Of a stretch of DNA of 64,000 nucleotides, positions 51,440 to 64,000 are shown piece by piece. The notes beneath the pieces are model-generated. The model was not told the DNA's origin. It saw nothing but the letters and a program-made list of their open reading frames with translations, and ran no database searches. Numbering within the stretch: position 1 is the first letter of the stretch; each line of letters opens with the position of its first letter. A program made the position numbers and the translations under genes. The stretch is from assembly GCA_020631735.1 (NCBI GenBank), contig CM036159.1, positions 94,412,656-94,476,655 of the forward strand. The letters are read 5' to 3'. Source of the stretch: Saccharum officinarum (taxonomy: Eukaryota; Streptophyta; Magnoliopsida; Poales; Poaceae).

Positions 51440-54400
51440 AGATTCAACATTAAACTTGTCGTATGTGTATTTAAAACAAAGGTTTTGTTTTATAAAATCT
51501 GTTTTATCAACTTATAGCTATATATAGGTTTGTGAAAACTAAATTCTAAATCTAAGTATGCCAGTGGTCAATTTCCTTATGCCCATATAAGGATTATTAG
51601 GTGGCTTATATAAGTACTAACTTGGGGATTTTTCATGTATGCATCTACGCCTAGGCCAAGGTATGTATGTGTGATGACTCTCCCACACTATGCTACCCCG
51701 TGTGTCAGGGTAGAGGTAGCCTTCATATATGAAATAGCCATATATGTTGCTAGTTTACTTTTATGCAACGTCGCACCTACGCTCAGGTAAGTGTGAGTTG
51801 TGAGAGCATGACCGTACAACCTGCGGTCTAGGGGAGAGCTAGTTTTGGTTACTGGATTATTTACATGTTATACACATGTATATATGAAGGTACTTAATTG
51901 TGGGAGATCGAATGATTCGGGTAGTTTTGGTACTACATGTATGTATACAGGGGTATATGTATATGGGAGTACTTAGAATTTCACCTTTCTGTTTTCATTG
52001 TGTGCTATATTGGGAAATGTTGGGCTGCAATGAAAAATTTTTGCAGGTACGCTAACCACGAATGCGTAAGTCGAATGTAGCTGTCGACTAGCTATATATC
52101 GAGAGAGTGCGTGTTATGCCACCGACATAGAACGTGATCGCCACCTTAGGTTGGCAATCTTGTGAGGACGAATAGGACGAAGCATGCATCTTCATGATTG
52201 TTGCTTATTGCGTGGCTATACTCTTCTCACCCTTGTTCTATAGTGTGTAACTTGTGATCAATGTGTTACACTATCTTTCTTGAGTGAAGTAAAACAAAAA
52301 TGCCTTGTTCCATGTTGCTTGAGAAAAATGTGTGCTTAGCCTTACTAGAAATAAGTGTGGCTACATGCTTGAACTTAGAGATATCCCCTAGCTTAGCCAA
52401 GTGGTGGATATGTTATTCACCCAAGCGTTTGCAAATGCTTTAGACCTCACCTAAGTAATTGTGATTCTTAGTAATGAATTAAATTAGTTGGTCTAAGGTA
52501 ATAATATTTAGAGCTACTAGAATAACATGTTTGTGTGCTCTCTTGTTAAGTAGAACAAAGACAAGTTTAGTTTTGCTTGTCGAATGTTGGCTGCTAGAAT
52601 GTTTTCTGTTGTAGTGATGCTTTTATGGTCATAATGGTGTTTTCTGTAGTTACGGAGAATACCAAAGTTGTAGCCAACTTACTTTTCTATCTTGTCCTAA
52701 AATTTTATGACCCTAGGTCTTATGGTTTGGGAGTTATAAGTTTTAGAAGTTTGTTGTCAGAATCTGCTCATGTTCAGAACAGATCTGAATGTTTGCTTTA
52801 TTTGACCTATGTGCTTATGGAATCATGTCTTGGAAATATTAGAGCAAGTATAGTACTTTTTCTAAGCTTTCCATAATGCTAAAGATCACTACTTTTGATG
52901 GTATAAATCTCTAGTTATGAGCTTACAAAATAGAATGACAGAATCTGTCCAAATTGGGGCAGAGATGTCTTCTTTGTCTTGTTTTGCCTTGTTGGCTATA
53001 AAATCATCTTAATATGATAATAAGAAAGTTATAGAAAACTTAATAAGCTTTACATAAAGTTAAGTCTCAGCCTTATTGTGTCCCTAGAACTCCAATTATA
53101 TATTTTCAAAGTTCTTGTCAGTTTTCTGTCCATATTGGTACAGATTTGAAACATTAGCAATTTTGGTCATATTAAGCTCTGAATTAGTTTTTGGTATGAA
53201 TAACTAAAGTGTAGTCATATTCCTGAGCTTTCTAGAAAGTCTAGGATCACCTTTGTGGGATGTATACAACCTCAGTTATGGTTGAAACAAGTAACCACTG
53301 TGCTGCTGTCCAGATTCTATGCACATGTTAAGTTAGTCACCTTAGCTAGTGTTTGTTTTGAGCTAAACTTGTAGTTAGTTCATGCTTGAGATAAATGCTT
53401 ATTTTGGGTGAGCCTTGTGCCTTGTATTGGTTGCTTAAGCCCATTCGTTTGAATTTTCTCAAATGATTGCTTGATTGTGATGTCGTATGTATGCTTGTTA
53501 TCTTGGTAGTGCCCTAGTTGTCACCTCGTTTGTCCTCGGTGAGCATACAAGGGTCACATAGCTTTATCCTAGAACAACATTCACATACGTAATTATATGG
53601 TTGTTGTCTTCCATTAGGTTCTCTATCTTAGGAGCTTGAGCCTGTAGACTTGGTGGTTAGCCCTTGAATGTTTGTATCCATGCCTTTGCTTGACCGAAAG
53701 CCCAAAGTTTAGTTCTCCTATTTGTTTGCATGAGCCGTGGATGTTTTGCAACCCTTTCTGCGTGAAGACCCTTGTCGTCTGACCAACCAAGTTAACTTTT
53801 ATCAACGCTAGCCTTTGACCATGGTTCGTACGTTGCCAGTTGTGGAGACCATACCCAAATCCATGTTGGACCTTCCGGTTACCTCTCCCAAAGGTTAGCT
53901 AGTGTGACACCACGTCTCTCTGCTATGGCCTCTAAATCGTATGCTTGCAATTTCATGCATCTACCTTATCAACTAAATCTATGACTACATATCGGTTTTC
54001 GCCTTGAAGTTTGCTTAATCCATCCCCAACCTTCCCAAGTCTCGGGATGTTTACCAGTTTTGATCTCATGTTGTTGTCCAACATGACCAAATCTCATGGT
54101 AATCTTTCATTTTTCCATCACTTTGGTGAACGCTTGGCGTGCGTGGAATTAAGCAAAAATCTCATGCTTAGTCGCATTCGGCAATTGAGCTATGTTCTCT
54201 TGTGCTATGTTTTGATCTTCGAATCACCTCCTGGTTAATTCCAAACCTTGTGACTACCTTTGCTTGCTATCCCTCCCTTGTATAATGCTTGTTTTTACCA
54301 CCCAAATTGTTTCACTTGAAATTTCACCTTGGTGGTGTGATCGGTAATGGTGTTATGAGTAGCAACTAATGGTGCCGCGACGAAACCGAGAGCCTCCTGT

Positions 54401-56428
54401 GGCGGCCGACACAAGGTTGTGCTGCTCGGCACGCGCTGGTATTGTGGTTTCTAGTCATGATCCATTGCGGAACAACATCAACGTGTTATTCTCATGTGAA
54501 CTTTTCCTTGGTTATCTTTCTCATATCTTATCAAAATACCCTTATAGTGGACCAAAAGTAGTAGAGCTTCCTCCTGAAGTTGCTAAGAGGATAACCTTTG
54601 AAGAACAGGTCACCGACATAAATATTAACAGACTGCAATAGGTGGTAAACAAGTGACTCTACTTAGTTGTCCCATTACTGAAGACCACCATCTAGTGAGC
54701 GAAGTATCTCATTCCTGTTGGATAAAAAGGACACACAACACTTAATGTTGGACAAGTTATCCGTTGGATAAGACTCGATCGTCACAGTATGCAAGTTTTA
54801 ACCTTTGTATGCATGATGGCCATACCGTCGAAATCAACCATCTCTGGTGCGACTCCTTATCTGCTGACCTCGATGGCAACCATTCGTTATGCATCAACCA
54901 CGATTATTGTGGTCAAGAGTGAAGATTTGGAACTTTTTAGTGTTGAGAGACAACTGATTAGTTACCAATAGGAAGGTTAATCTCCAGCTAGGTAACGACT
55001 CTTTGGTAACTACAAAGGCTATGTCTTACAGAGCAATAACCAACAAGAAGTTAATCAACTAGCCAACAACTTGAGTGATATTCTATCTTCTAGAGCCATT
55101 GTGACCAAGTCAATTCCATCTTGGACAATCACACAGATAGTGCAAGGTGTTCTATCAGCTAAGGTGAAGAGTAGAGAAAGTATGTGTTTTGCCTTGCAAA
55201 AGTAACCCGCAAGTTCAAAGCGTGTGCATCCTCGAATTGATATGTAATTTAATAGCCGAGATCTGCTGTTGGATGACCCTTTTGAGGTCTCACAGATACT
55301 AGTTTACACTCTTTCATTTGCTTTTGCTTTCTCGTATCCCTAATGTATGAGCAGCCTTGGTTTCTGCAAATCAATGTATGCCATCGCGAATCAAAAGCAA
55401 TTTGAAAAGTGTCAAACAATAGATTTCCCATCTTAGAGCTGCTGTTTGATCCTAAAAAGGAAGCCTCAAGGTGAAAGTTGGCCTGACAAAGTTGTTATGC
55501 TGCAAGTCAACTCAACTTATAGTGCAACTAAGTCACAAAGGAAAATTTTACTCAACCGCTTGGTGGTAGACTACTTCCCGCGGTTTAGTAAATATTATAA
55601 CTTTTGTTGTCCTTAAGGCATCGTTACATCTTTCTTTGGGAATTATTTTCCAATGATGACATACCTTGGTACCTTATACATGTTTTTACCAAGAGGTTGC
55701 ATCTGATTCAACCCAGATAACTGTTGTCTTTGGATAAAAGAATCTTATTAGGTAGCTGTTGGCAGGAATACGAAGCCGACAGAGTCAGCTATCACATTCA
55801 TTGACCCCTCGACAGACTCAGATAATACAATGTTGTCATCAGAGAAAGAGAACTGCACACATGGAACCACAAGTAGTTTTCCATTAGTTGGTGCCTAAAT
55901 GAATGAACATTTACGACCAACATAGACATTGTCTATTGGTTAGTCAATATCCTATAGCCTCAGAGTATATTTGTCGTCTATGGTCTCACACTTTTGGAAG
56001 GTTGTACTCAAGCCATTTTGGTAGAGGACTGCTTTTCAAACTTTGTGAACATAGAGTCATTTCAATGAGTATACTTCTGATAATTCTGGTCTAGTGTGGA
56101 GTTCATACGGCCCATACTATGTTCACTAGAGAAGAAGAGATACTTGTGTATGGTTAGCTTATGGACCAATTGATCTCTGTATAATGAGAACGAAGTACTG
56201 TGTTGTCTTGGATTCCTCCCAAAGTAACAATGCTTCATGGAAGTCAATGAAGGAAATTCTTAAGACAAATTTTACCATGAAGAGTAAATATCAGAAAGTG
56301 CCTTTGGCCAAATTGTTCGCCGATGTTGACGCTTTGTAGCTGAATGCTATAGCAGATGTTGGGAACTAGATAACGTGCCTCTCCTCCTTAAAAGGTCTTC
56401 CATTTCGAATCTCGGGACGCGATTCTTT

Positions 56429-56442
56429 TAAGGGAGGAGGGC
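56429..56442 (+). other. Polypurine tract
   Basis: TAAGGGAGGAGGGC immediately precedes the 3' LTR start TGTAACACC. This is the expected plus-strand primer site. Confidence 0.85.
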
Positions 56443-59400
56443 TGTAACACCCCGGGTGTTATCTTGCCTCCTAATGCACTTGCTTCACATGAGTATAGCC
56501 TTATCATAAGCATCTCATCTTGTTGCCTAAGTTTAAGTAAGTGAAACATGCTTGTGCCATTATGTTTCTTTGTCTTGTAATGCTATGATCATGTGTGCAA
56601 ATGTAAGTTATTGCTTTGAATGTTTGTAAACATGTTAGGATTGCTTAACTATGCATTTGGAGCATTTCTCATGTTAATAGCTTATGCTAACTTAGCTCCT
56701 AAAGTGTTGTTTTCCATGCTTTGTTAGTATAGTGTGCTAGCTGACCTCTCAGAATCTTCATCTTAGAGTTTGAATCAGTCCAAGTCAATTATATCAAAGT
56801 TGTAGTAAATTTTATAAGCTTCAACTTTGTCAATTGACCCATCTCATGATTCAGCTCTTAAGCCTGTCAAAACTGCAGTTTACTACTGTTCTGGAATTCT
56901 GTTAGTTCCCAAAAACAGATTCTATTCCTTGATCTATATCTCGCAAACTATGCTAATTCAAGCTTGACTCCTTAAAGAAAAGTTGTAGAGAATTTCCTGA
57001 GCTACAAGTTTGTCAATTGGCACTTTGGCTAATTCGGCCTAGTTCATGAGCTACAAGGTCTGGAAGTTCATGCTGTTTTGAAGCTTCGTAAATCGGCTAA
57101 GTCTGGGTGACTGAACTTTTCAGTTTCAGTTTGCGTGTACCTTACTTTGGCGCATTTTCTTTTGAAAACCGTTGAGAATTAGATGAAAGTTCTTTAAGCA
57201 AACTTGTTGTACTTGTGTAGCTCTACACATTGGTGAAATTGGTTGACCAAATCACGCCACACTTTGAGAGATCAAGGGGCTCAAAGTTAGCAGTTTCAGT
57301 CGGCCTTCAATTGGACAGCAGATTTCGTTTTGAGGTACCCTCCTTTGGAGCTCTATATCTTCTAATCTAGGAAGATTTAGCTCTTGATTATTAAAGCAAT
57401 ATTGTTCATCTCGCAAAGCTCTACAACTTTGCCTCTTGCACCAAAATTAATGGACGACTGGATTAGGAGATAATGGAGGATGAAAATGGTGTTTTCAGTC
57501 AAATTTTCGCGGTGGTATTGTCAGCTCCATTGTAATTTTGAACTGCAGCAAGTCATGGCCGACCACGCACAGACGCGCTACGCCGCGTGGTCCTCGTGCT
57601 CGCCTGCATGACCGCCACCTCGTGTCCACGCGTTGCCACGCTCGTTGATGTGGATAACCCGAGCCCCTCCCTCGGTCTCCCTCATCTCTCTCGCTCTGTC
57701 TCGCTCTCGTCGTCATGGAAGTCGAGTACGAGCAGAGCCACGACCGTCGCTGCTCCTCCTCCACACGGCGCCGCTGCCCAGCGCTCCGATCATCCCGCCA
57801 CGCCCCTCGCTGCCCTGCTCGCCCTCCTTGTTCTCCCTTGCCACAGCGCGGAAGCTGAGCACCACCACGGCCACCACCGAGATTGTTGCTGGCACTGCCG
57901 CCGCCTCCATGGCCGAACAGAGCTGCTGCCGCCGCTCCTCGGCATCGCGTGCTTGCAGGCCACGCCAAGCTTGCCTCCGGCTCTGCGGCCACTCCTTCAG
58001 CCCGGCGAAGCTCCAGCACCATCCGCCGACCTTTAGTCCGCCGTCACTGCTCGTCGTCGCGAAGCTGTTCCACCGCCGGTGCCTGTGCGCGTGGCCGGCT
58101 CGCCTCGGACCGCCGTGGAGCGAGACAAGGCCACCATCGGGTGCGCGTGGATGCCTAGATGCTTCCCCGCCCCTTCCCCGCTGCCGACGCGCCTCCTCCG
58201 GCGAGCTCCCTCGCCTCACCTGCTCTGATTTCTGACCAGGGGCGTCATGCTAGAATTCGACGAAGGTCAAGGGCCTAACTGCATTGTCATTGACTCAAGT
58301 GAATAGTACCTCGAGGGACCTATTTGTTTTAAATCGGCTGAAAGTTTAGAAAATCATAGTAATTCATAGGAAATTCGTAAAATAGCAAATGAGGACTTTT
58401 TGGAATCCTTGTGAAATTATCTGTGCATTGGATCTATAATATGGCATGTTTTAGTTCAATGTTTTTGCTGTAAAAATAGATTTTTCAGATTAGGTTTTCA
58501 ATGCTAGTTGTATTTGTCATTTTCATAACTGCAAATATAGGGCTCCAAATGAAGTGAAATTTTTGTGGCATGTTACTCCTGTGATATTTGATGTGTGGTA
58601 AAAATTTCATGAATTTTGGTGGTAGTATGAATGAGTTATTGATTCATCTTGCTCTCACATGAATTCTTGTATTATCAATTTGTCTTTTTCATAGAGGTTG
58701 ATATACATGTCCAAATGACTTAAAATTTGGACAGTAGACTATTGGGAGCATATGTAGGCCACTGTAATTTTGGTAGAATTTATTGTGCACTTTTGATATG
58801 TGTCCATAATTCCACATAATTATCTAAATAAATTAAGAAAATGTATTAAAAGAAATTATTTAGTAATTGACACTATGTTTTCTGATGTTCATTAGTCATG
58901 TATGAAATGTTGGTAAAGTTGGTTTTGTCCAATTATATGTTTGCAACATAAGTTAATAATTATTTCTTGCAAATGAGGTTTCTGAACAGATTTGAGGGTA
59001 TTGTTAATTACCCTATGCAAATGATGTTTTCATGTCTTGTGTGCTATAACAAAGTTGTTGTGAATTTCATGATCTAGCTGCTGTTAAAATTTGGTGGCAT
59101 TTGGCCAGGTGGTTTAGGAGTTATAGCTGTTTAAAGTTAGGGTACAGAATTACTTGCTCTCTGTTTGTCAGGAACAGATTCTGGAACTTTGTATTTTTGA
59201 CATGTTAAACTTTGGAATCATGTTGTGATGATTATAAATGAAATATAGATAATTTCATAAGCTTTTTATAATGTCTTCTTGCAAGTCATTTGGAGTTGTA
59301 GATCTCTAGTTATGATTAAATTACTCAACTGTTGGTTTGATGTCCAGAAGGTAGCAATTTCTAGTTCTAGTACTTTGATTAACTTTGTCATGCTTGGGTA

Positions 59401-61316
59401 TTGAAATGTGACTCATATCTTTGATGATACTTGAGTGGTACCCTGTAATCTTGTGAGACTTGTTTCTTGATTAATGTGCTTGCCCTCTTCTATGTTATGT
59501 CTTCTTGAGGATTAAGTTAATTAGCTCTAGGGTTTAGGTGAACTTTGGTATGCTTGCATGATTACTTTGTTTATTGCACTTCTTTGTATTCATACACTTG
59601 CATCTTGCATCTCATTTAGGTACGCTAGCTGAAGCACGTGAAGGACCTGATGTGGAGCCAAACCCGAAGATGGAGTTGGTAGATCCATCCCGAAGATAGA
59701 AGGACCGAACAAGTGTTAGACGGAGGGAATGCTCGCCAAGCGAGTTTCTTCTGATATACTCTAACTTGAGTCGGATCCCAGGCAAGCCCCGGAGCATTAT
59801 AAGCCTCCTATCTTCAAAGCAATTAATTCTATATATGTTATAAGTATTGTTGCATTAAGTGGTAGGAGTTGGTTGAAAACCCTTGCTGCATTATATCATT
59901 CCTTGTCCAGATATATGAATCCTTGAATCCTACATAGACTAGGATCGAGTAGATGCTTAGCCCTGCTTTAAGCGGTAGAAGTCAGGTGATTTCCTGTCAC
60001 CTGCGAGATATAGGGATATTCATATATGGCACGGTTGGCTATATTTGCTATCGTGGAATGGAACCATGTGTTAATAAAATGAAACGAGACCGGGCGGGAT
60101 GACGATAGTGAAGCAACAAGGCATGGAGGTCTTGGGCGTGGATCTATCCCCGTCTGAGTCGTTTAAGGACCGATTCGCTGTACGTCCTTGAGTCATGTTG
60201 AACGCAGTCTAACACTTAGTTGGCCGGATAACCCGTTCCGACCGCGAAGCCGAGTAATGTGGTTCAGGCCGGGAATCGAATGGTAGGTTGCTTCTTGGAG
60301 GAGAGAAAGGATGTGCTTGGGGACATTGGCGTGAGACCAAGGGGGGGTTAGAGTCCCTATCACCTGGCAGAGTGTCGCCCTTGGGGTCGCGACATCATTC
60401 GGACCCGCGGCTCCTGAACTGTACCAAAGGTGACCTGAGCAGCCCTCGCCAGGCGTGACTCGGTGAGTGTTAGAAATACCCCTCCAGCTGGATAGGAATT
60501 CGATTCGAATCGCCGTCGCTCCCGGTTAGTGAGCACTTGACTTGAGCAGCGGCAACGTAGATTCAATTAAATTGAACTGATGGTTAATTGGATCACGATG
60601 GAAAAGGTTGCCTCAATTTATACCTGCTATGGTTAATATTGTTTGCTCCTAATAAAGTGAGTGCTCTAGTACAGGTTCTAATATAGATGATAGGTTAATG
60701 ATAATTAACTTGATGCTTAAGCATTAATGACTGATCATCTATATTAAGCTTTTATGCAAAAAGTTGTCAAGCTAGCCCCACTTTATATCAGCCTTGCATG
60801 ATCCCTGGTGTCACTTTATTTCTGGTTTCTGACGGGTAAGTCTAGCTGAGTACCTTCTTGTACTCAGGGTTTTATCCCCACTTGTTGCAGGTTATGATGT
60901 ATCATGGCGGCTGCAAGAGTTGGTTGACTCCTGCCGTAGTGGCGGAGTGTGATCACGGGCATGATCCTTCTTATTTACCTTATCCCTAATGCTTTTGTTG
61001 GAAGTCGACCGTGGTACTGGCATGTATTTGAAATAAGATTTACGTTAGTTGTAAATTACTTTGCTTCCGCTACTTTTGAACTTAAGTTGTAATAACTTTG
61101 TTAAACTCCGATGTATATTGAATTACTTGTGAAATGGTTGTAACATATGACTTGTTATGTTGAATCACTACGATCTTGGCTTGTATGTTGGTTGGTTTGA
61201 AATCCCTCATGGTTTCATTGGACTACCGGAGTTATATGGGCTCAAGTGCGAGAATTTGATCATTTCGGTGATTCTTTTTGTACTTGTGCTCTTATAATTT
61301 GGACGGTTCCGTTACA
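56443..61316 (+). mobile_element. 3' LTR (4,874 bp) of the 14.8-kb element
   Basis: Near-identical to 46551-51424 at a constant offset of 9,892 bp, apart from about seven substitutions and two compensating 1-base indels. Followed directly by the target duplication CTAAC and resumed satellite (ACCATCTCC). The GC-rich island is at about 57532-58251, and its frames differ from those of the 5' copy because of the 1-base deletion. Confidence 0.93.
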
Positions 61317-64000
61317 CTAACACCATCTCCAAAAGGAGCAAAACAAGATTCGACTTGACCCACGTCACCTAGGAGTTCCATTGGGTGTGTCCAAAATGAT
61401 TACCGAGCCAATTGTACGATCGGCACACACTGTGCACCTATCTTGCGGTGAGATTAGCACTATCTCCAAACGGACTGAAATGAGCTTCCACTTGAGCCTT
61501 GTCACCTAGGAGTACCATGGGTTGCGTAAAAAATGGTTCCTGTGCCAATTGTACATTTGGTGCAAACCCTGTACCTATCTTACACTAACACTAACACCGA
61601 CTCCAAATGCATCGAAACGAGATTACACATGACTCACTTCACCTAGGAGTTCGATCAGGTGTGTCCAAAACAATTTTTGAGCCTATGGTACGTTTGGCAC
61701 AAGCCGTGCACCTATCTTGCGTCAGGATTAGCACTAACTCCAAATGAACCAAAATGAGCTTCCACTTGAGCCTCGTCATCAAGGAGTACCTTCAGGTGCG
61801 TTTAAAATAATTTCTAAGCCTATGGTACATTTGGCGCAAACCGTGCACCTATCTTGCACTGACACTAACACCTTCTCTAAAAGGACCGAAACAAGATTCT
61901 ACAAGACCCACGTCACCTAGGAGCTCCATCGGGTGTGTCCAAAACAATTTCTGAACCTATAGTACCTTCGGCGCAAAATGTGCATCTATCTTGCATCAAG
62001 ATTAGCACTATCTCTAAACGGAGTAAAACAAGCTTCCGCCTGAGCCTCGTGATCTGGGAGTACCATTTGTTTCATCCAAAATGATTACCGAGCCTATGGT
62101 ACATTCAGAGCAATTGGTGCACCTATCTTGCACTGATACTAACACCATCTTCGAACCGACCAAAACAAGATTCGTCATGACTAACATCACCTAGGAGTTC
62201 CATCAGGTGCGACAAAAACAATTTCCGAGCTAATGATACGTTCAGCGCAAACCATGCACCTATCTTGCGTCAAGATTAGCACTATTTCCAAACAGACCGA
62301 AATGAGCTTCCACTTGAGCCTCATCACCTAGGAGTACATCGGGTGCGTCCAAAACAATTTTTGACCCTTTGGTACGTTTGTCGCAAAACTATGCACCTAT
62401 GTTGCATCATGATTATCATATCTCTAAACATACTGAAATGAGCTTCCACTTGAGCCTCATCTTCTAGGAGTACCATGGGGTGCGTCCAAAATAATTCCTG
62501 TGTTTATCGTTTGTTTCGCGCAAACCGTGCAACTATCTTACACTAACACTAACACCGTCTCCAAATGGACCAAAACGAGGTTAGACATGACCCACTTCAC
62601 CTAGGAGTTCCATCGGGTGCGTCGGTATGCTCGGCGCAAACCGTGCACCTATCATGCATCAAGATTAGCACTATTTCCAAACAGACTGAAAATGAGCTTC
62701 CACTTAAGCGTTGTCACCAAGGAGTACATTGGATTGCGTCCAAAATAATTTCTAAGCCTATGATACGTTTGGCGCAAACATGCACCTATCTTGCACCGAC
62801 ACTAACTCCTTCTTTGAACGGACCGAAACAAGTTTTCACAAGACCCACGTCACCTAGGAGTTCCATCGCGTGCGTCCAAAACAATCTCTAAACCTATGGT
62901 ACATTCGGCACAAACCGTGCACCTATCTTGCGTCAAGATTAGCACTATCTCCAAATGGACTAAAACAAGTTTCCACTTGAGCATCGTGATCTTGGAGTAC
63001 CATTTGTTTCATCCAAAATGATTACCGAGCCTACGGTACATTCGGAGCAAACCGTGCACCTATCTTGCACCGACACTAACACCATCTCTGAACTGACCAA
63101 AAGAAGATTCGCCATGACCAACGTCACCTAGGAGTTCCATCAGGTGCGACCAAAACAATTTCTGAGCTAATGATACGTTCGGTGCAAACCGTGCATCTAT
63201 CTTGCATCAAGATTAGCACTATCTCTAAACAGACCGAAATAAGCTTCCACTTGAGCCTCGTCACCTAGGTGTACATCGGGTGCGTCCAAAACAATTTCTG
63301 ACCCTATGGTACGTTTGCGCAAAATGTGCACCTATGTTGCGTCATGATTATCATATATCTAAACAGACTGAAATGAGCTTCCACTTGAGCCTCATCTCCA
63401 AGGAGTACCGCGGGGTGAGTCCAAAATAATTCCTATGCCTATTGTATGTTTTGCGCAAACCGTGCACCTATCTTACACTGACACTAACATAGTTTCCAAA
63501 TAGACCAAAACGAGATTAGACAAGACCCACCTCACCTAGGAGTTCCGTCGGGTGCATCCAAAACGATTTCTGAGCCTTTGGTATGCTCGGCGCAAACCGT
63601 GCACCTATCATGCGTCAAGATTAGCACTATCTCCAAACGGACTGAAATGAGCTTCCACTTGAGCGTTGTCACCAAGGAGTACCTTGGGTTGCGTCCAAAA
63701 CAATTTCTAAGCCTATGATACGTTTAGCACAAACCATGCACCTATCTTGCACTGACACTAACACCTTCTCTAAATGGACCGAAACAAGTTTCCACAAGAC
63801 CCATGTCACCTAGGAGTTCCATCGTGTGTGTCCAAAATAATTTCTGATCCTATGGTACGTTCGGCGCAAACCGTGCACAAACCGTGCACCTATCTTGCAC
63901 CGACACTAACACCCTCTCTGAACCGATCGAAACAAGATTCGCGATGACCCACGTCACCTAGGAGTTCCATCAGGTGCATCCAAAATAATTTCTGAGCCAA
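61317..64000 (-). repeat. Diverged 137-bp satellite, inverted orientation, to the window end
   Basis: This continues the array cut by the 14.8-kb element. A' monomers appear near 62405 and 63345 (about 940 bp apart), so the 7-mer pattern is present in older form. One monomer near 62624 lacks roughly 25 bp (GGGTGCGTCGGTATGCTCGG). Near 63868-63889 an 11-bp phrase AAACCGTGCAC is doubled and a B monomer follows directly on a B monomer. The array continues past the window. Confidence 0.88.

Larger units (their letters stand above)
51425..56442 (+). mobile_element. Non-coding interior of the 14.8-kb element
   Basis: After the primer-binding site there are about 2.9 kb without usable frames. This includes degenerate units at about 52600-53340 built around ACAGATCTGAATG and AAAGTTGTAGCC that resemble units in the LTR. 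A 90-codon frame at 54369-54641 starts MVPRRNREPPVAAD. A basic, Pro-rich start is reminiscent of gypsy gag N-termini, but nothing downstream supports gag. The stretch 54650-56400 has only short frames (for example 55903-56094) and no reverse-transcriptase or integrase motif that I can see. Confidence 0.75.
46551..61316 (+). mobile_element. Complete, very young non-autonomous LTR retrotransposon, 14,766 bp
   Basis: Two 4,874-bp LTRs (46551-51424 and 56443-61316) start TGTAACACCCCGGGTGTT and end GGTTCCGTTACA. A target duplication CTAAC is present at 46546-46550 and 61317-61321. The initiator-Met-type primer-binding site TGGTATCGGAGCA follows the 5' LTR, and the polypurine tract AAGGGAGGAGGGC precedes the 3' LTR. 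The termini, primer site and the GGGACGCGATTCTTTTAAGGG stretch before the tract look like the Tekay/Del (chromovirus) group of grass gypsy elements; that placement is tentative. The 5,018-bp interior has no frame longer than 90 codons and no recognisable pol domain. Transposition therefore would have needed proteins from a related element. I count seven substitutions and two 1-base indels between the LTRs. Confidence 0.92.

Noticed and set aside
54369..54641. gag gene start in the 14.8-kb element
   Set aside because: The first residues are basic and Pro-rich as in some gypsy gag proteins, but the frame ends after 90 codons without capsid or zinc-knuckle features. The evidence is too weak to call.
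1..64000. A novel protein-coding defence, metabolic or signalling system
   Set aside because: No frame in the window has a recognisable domain beyond the retroelement polyprotein tail. The window is satellite plus mobile DNA, and the notable signal is structural.

Overview
This window looks like plant pericentromeric or centromeric DNA from an Andropogoneae grass (Sorghum or the Saccharum/Miscanthus group). About half of it is a 137-bp tandem satellite that I recognise, from memory and without a database search, as the sorghum centromere satellite family CEN38/pSau3A10. The rest is transposable elements inserted into that satellite. I find no convincing host gene, tRNA, rRNA or CRISPR. The many short reading frames are by-products of the satellite and of LTRs.

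Layout. 1-1034: an LTR-like end in + orientation, with a 44-bp tandem repeat at the window edge. 1035-2371: the 5' LTR, primer-binding site and gag-leader part of a minus-strand Ty3/gypsy element. 2372-6940, 11411-12937 and 21313-21588: one originally continuous satellite block in + orientation. It is split by a 4,470-bp solo LTR (6941-11410, target duplication CTAAT) and by an Athila-like non-autonomous element (12938-21312, minus strand). At about 21,588 the satellite flips to the opposite orientation and stays inverted to the end of the window. 21,589 to about 42,130 is a highly homogenised higher-order repeat (HOR) with a unit of about 2,863 bp, which is 21 monomers. Each unit is three 7-monomer blocks of the form B-A-B-A-A'-B-A. 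There are six full units, one extra hybrid 7-mer (24491-25445) and a partial seventh unit. The sixth unit is interrupted by a 914-bp solo LTR of a CRM-type centromeric retrotransposon (38039-38952, target duplication GCCTC). 42,131-46,550 is older, more diverged satellite carrying a 228-bp hAT-type MITE (44113-44340, 8-bp target duplication). 46551-61316 is a complete 14,766-bp LTR element with two 4,874-bp LTRs, target duplication CTAAC, an initiator-Met primer-binding site, a polypurine tract and no evident protein-coding capacity. 61317-64000 is inverted-orientation satellite again.

How the parts fit together. The satellite has a clear history: a 137-bp monomer, an A/B dimer, a 7-mer, then a 21-mer amplified very recently. 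The + arm lacks the 7-mer marker monomer (A'). The amplified HOR starts essentially at the inversion junction. Relative insertion ages can be read from LTR divergence. The Athila-like LTRs differ at roughly 6% of positions in the stretch I compared, while the 14.8-kb element's LTRs differ by about seven substitutions and two 1-base indels over 4.87 kb. The solo LTR at 6941 and the 14.8-kb element belong to the same family and entered the same point of the satellite monomer, within one base. All divergence values are counts by eye.
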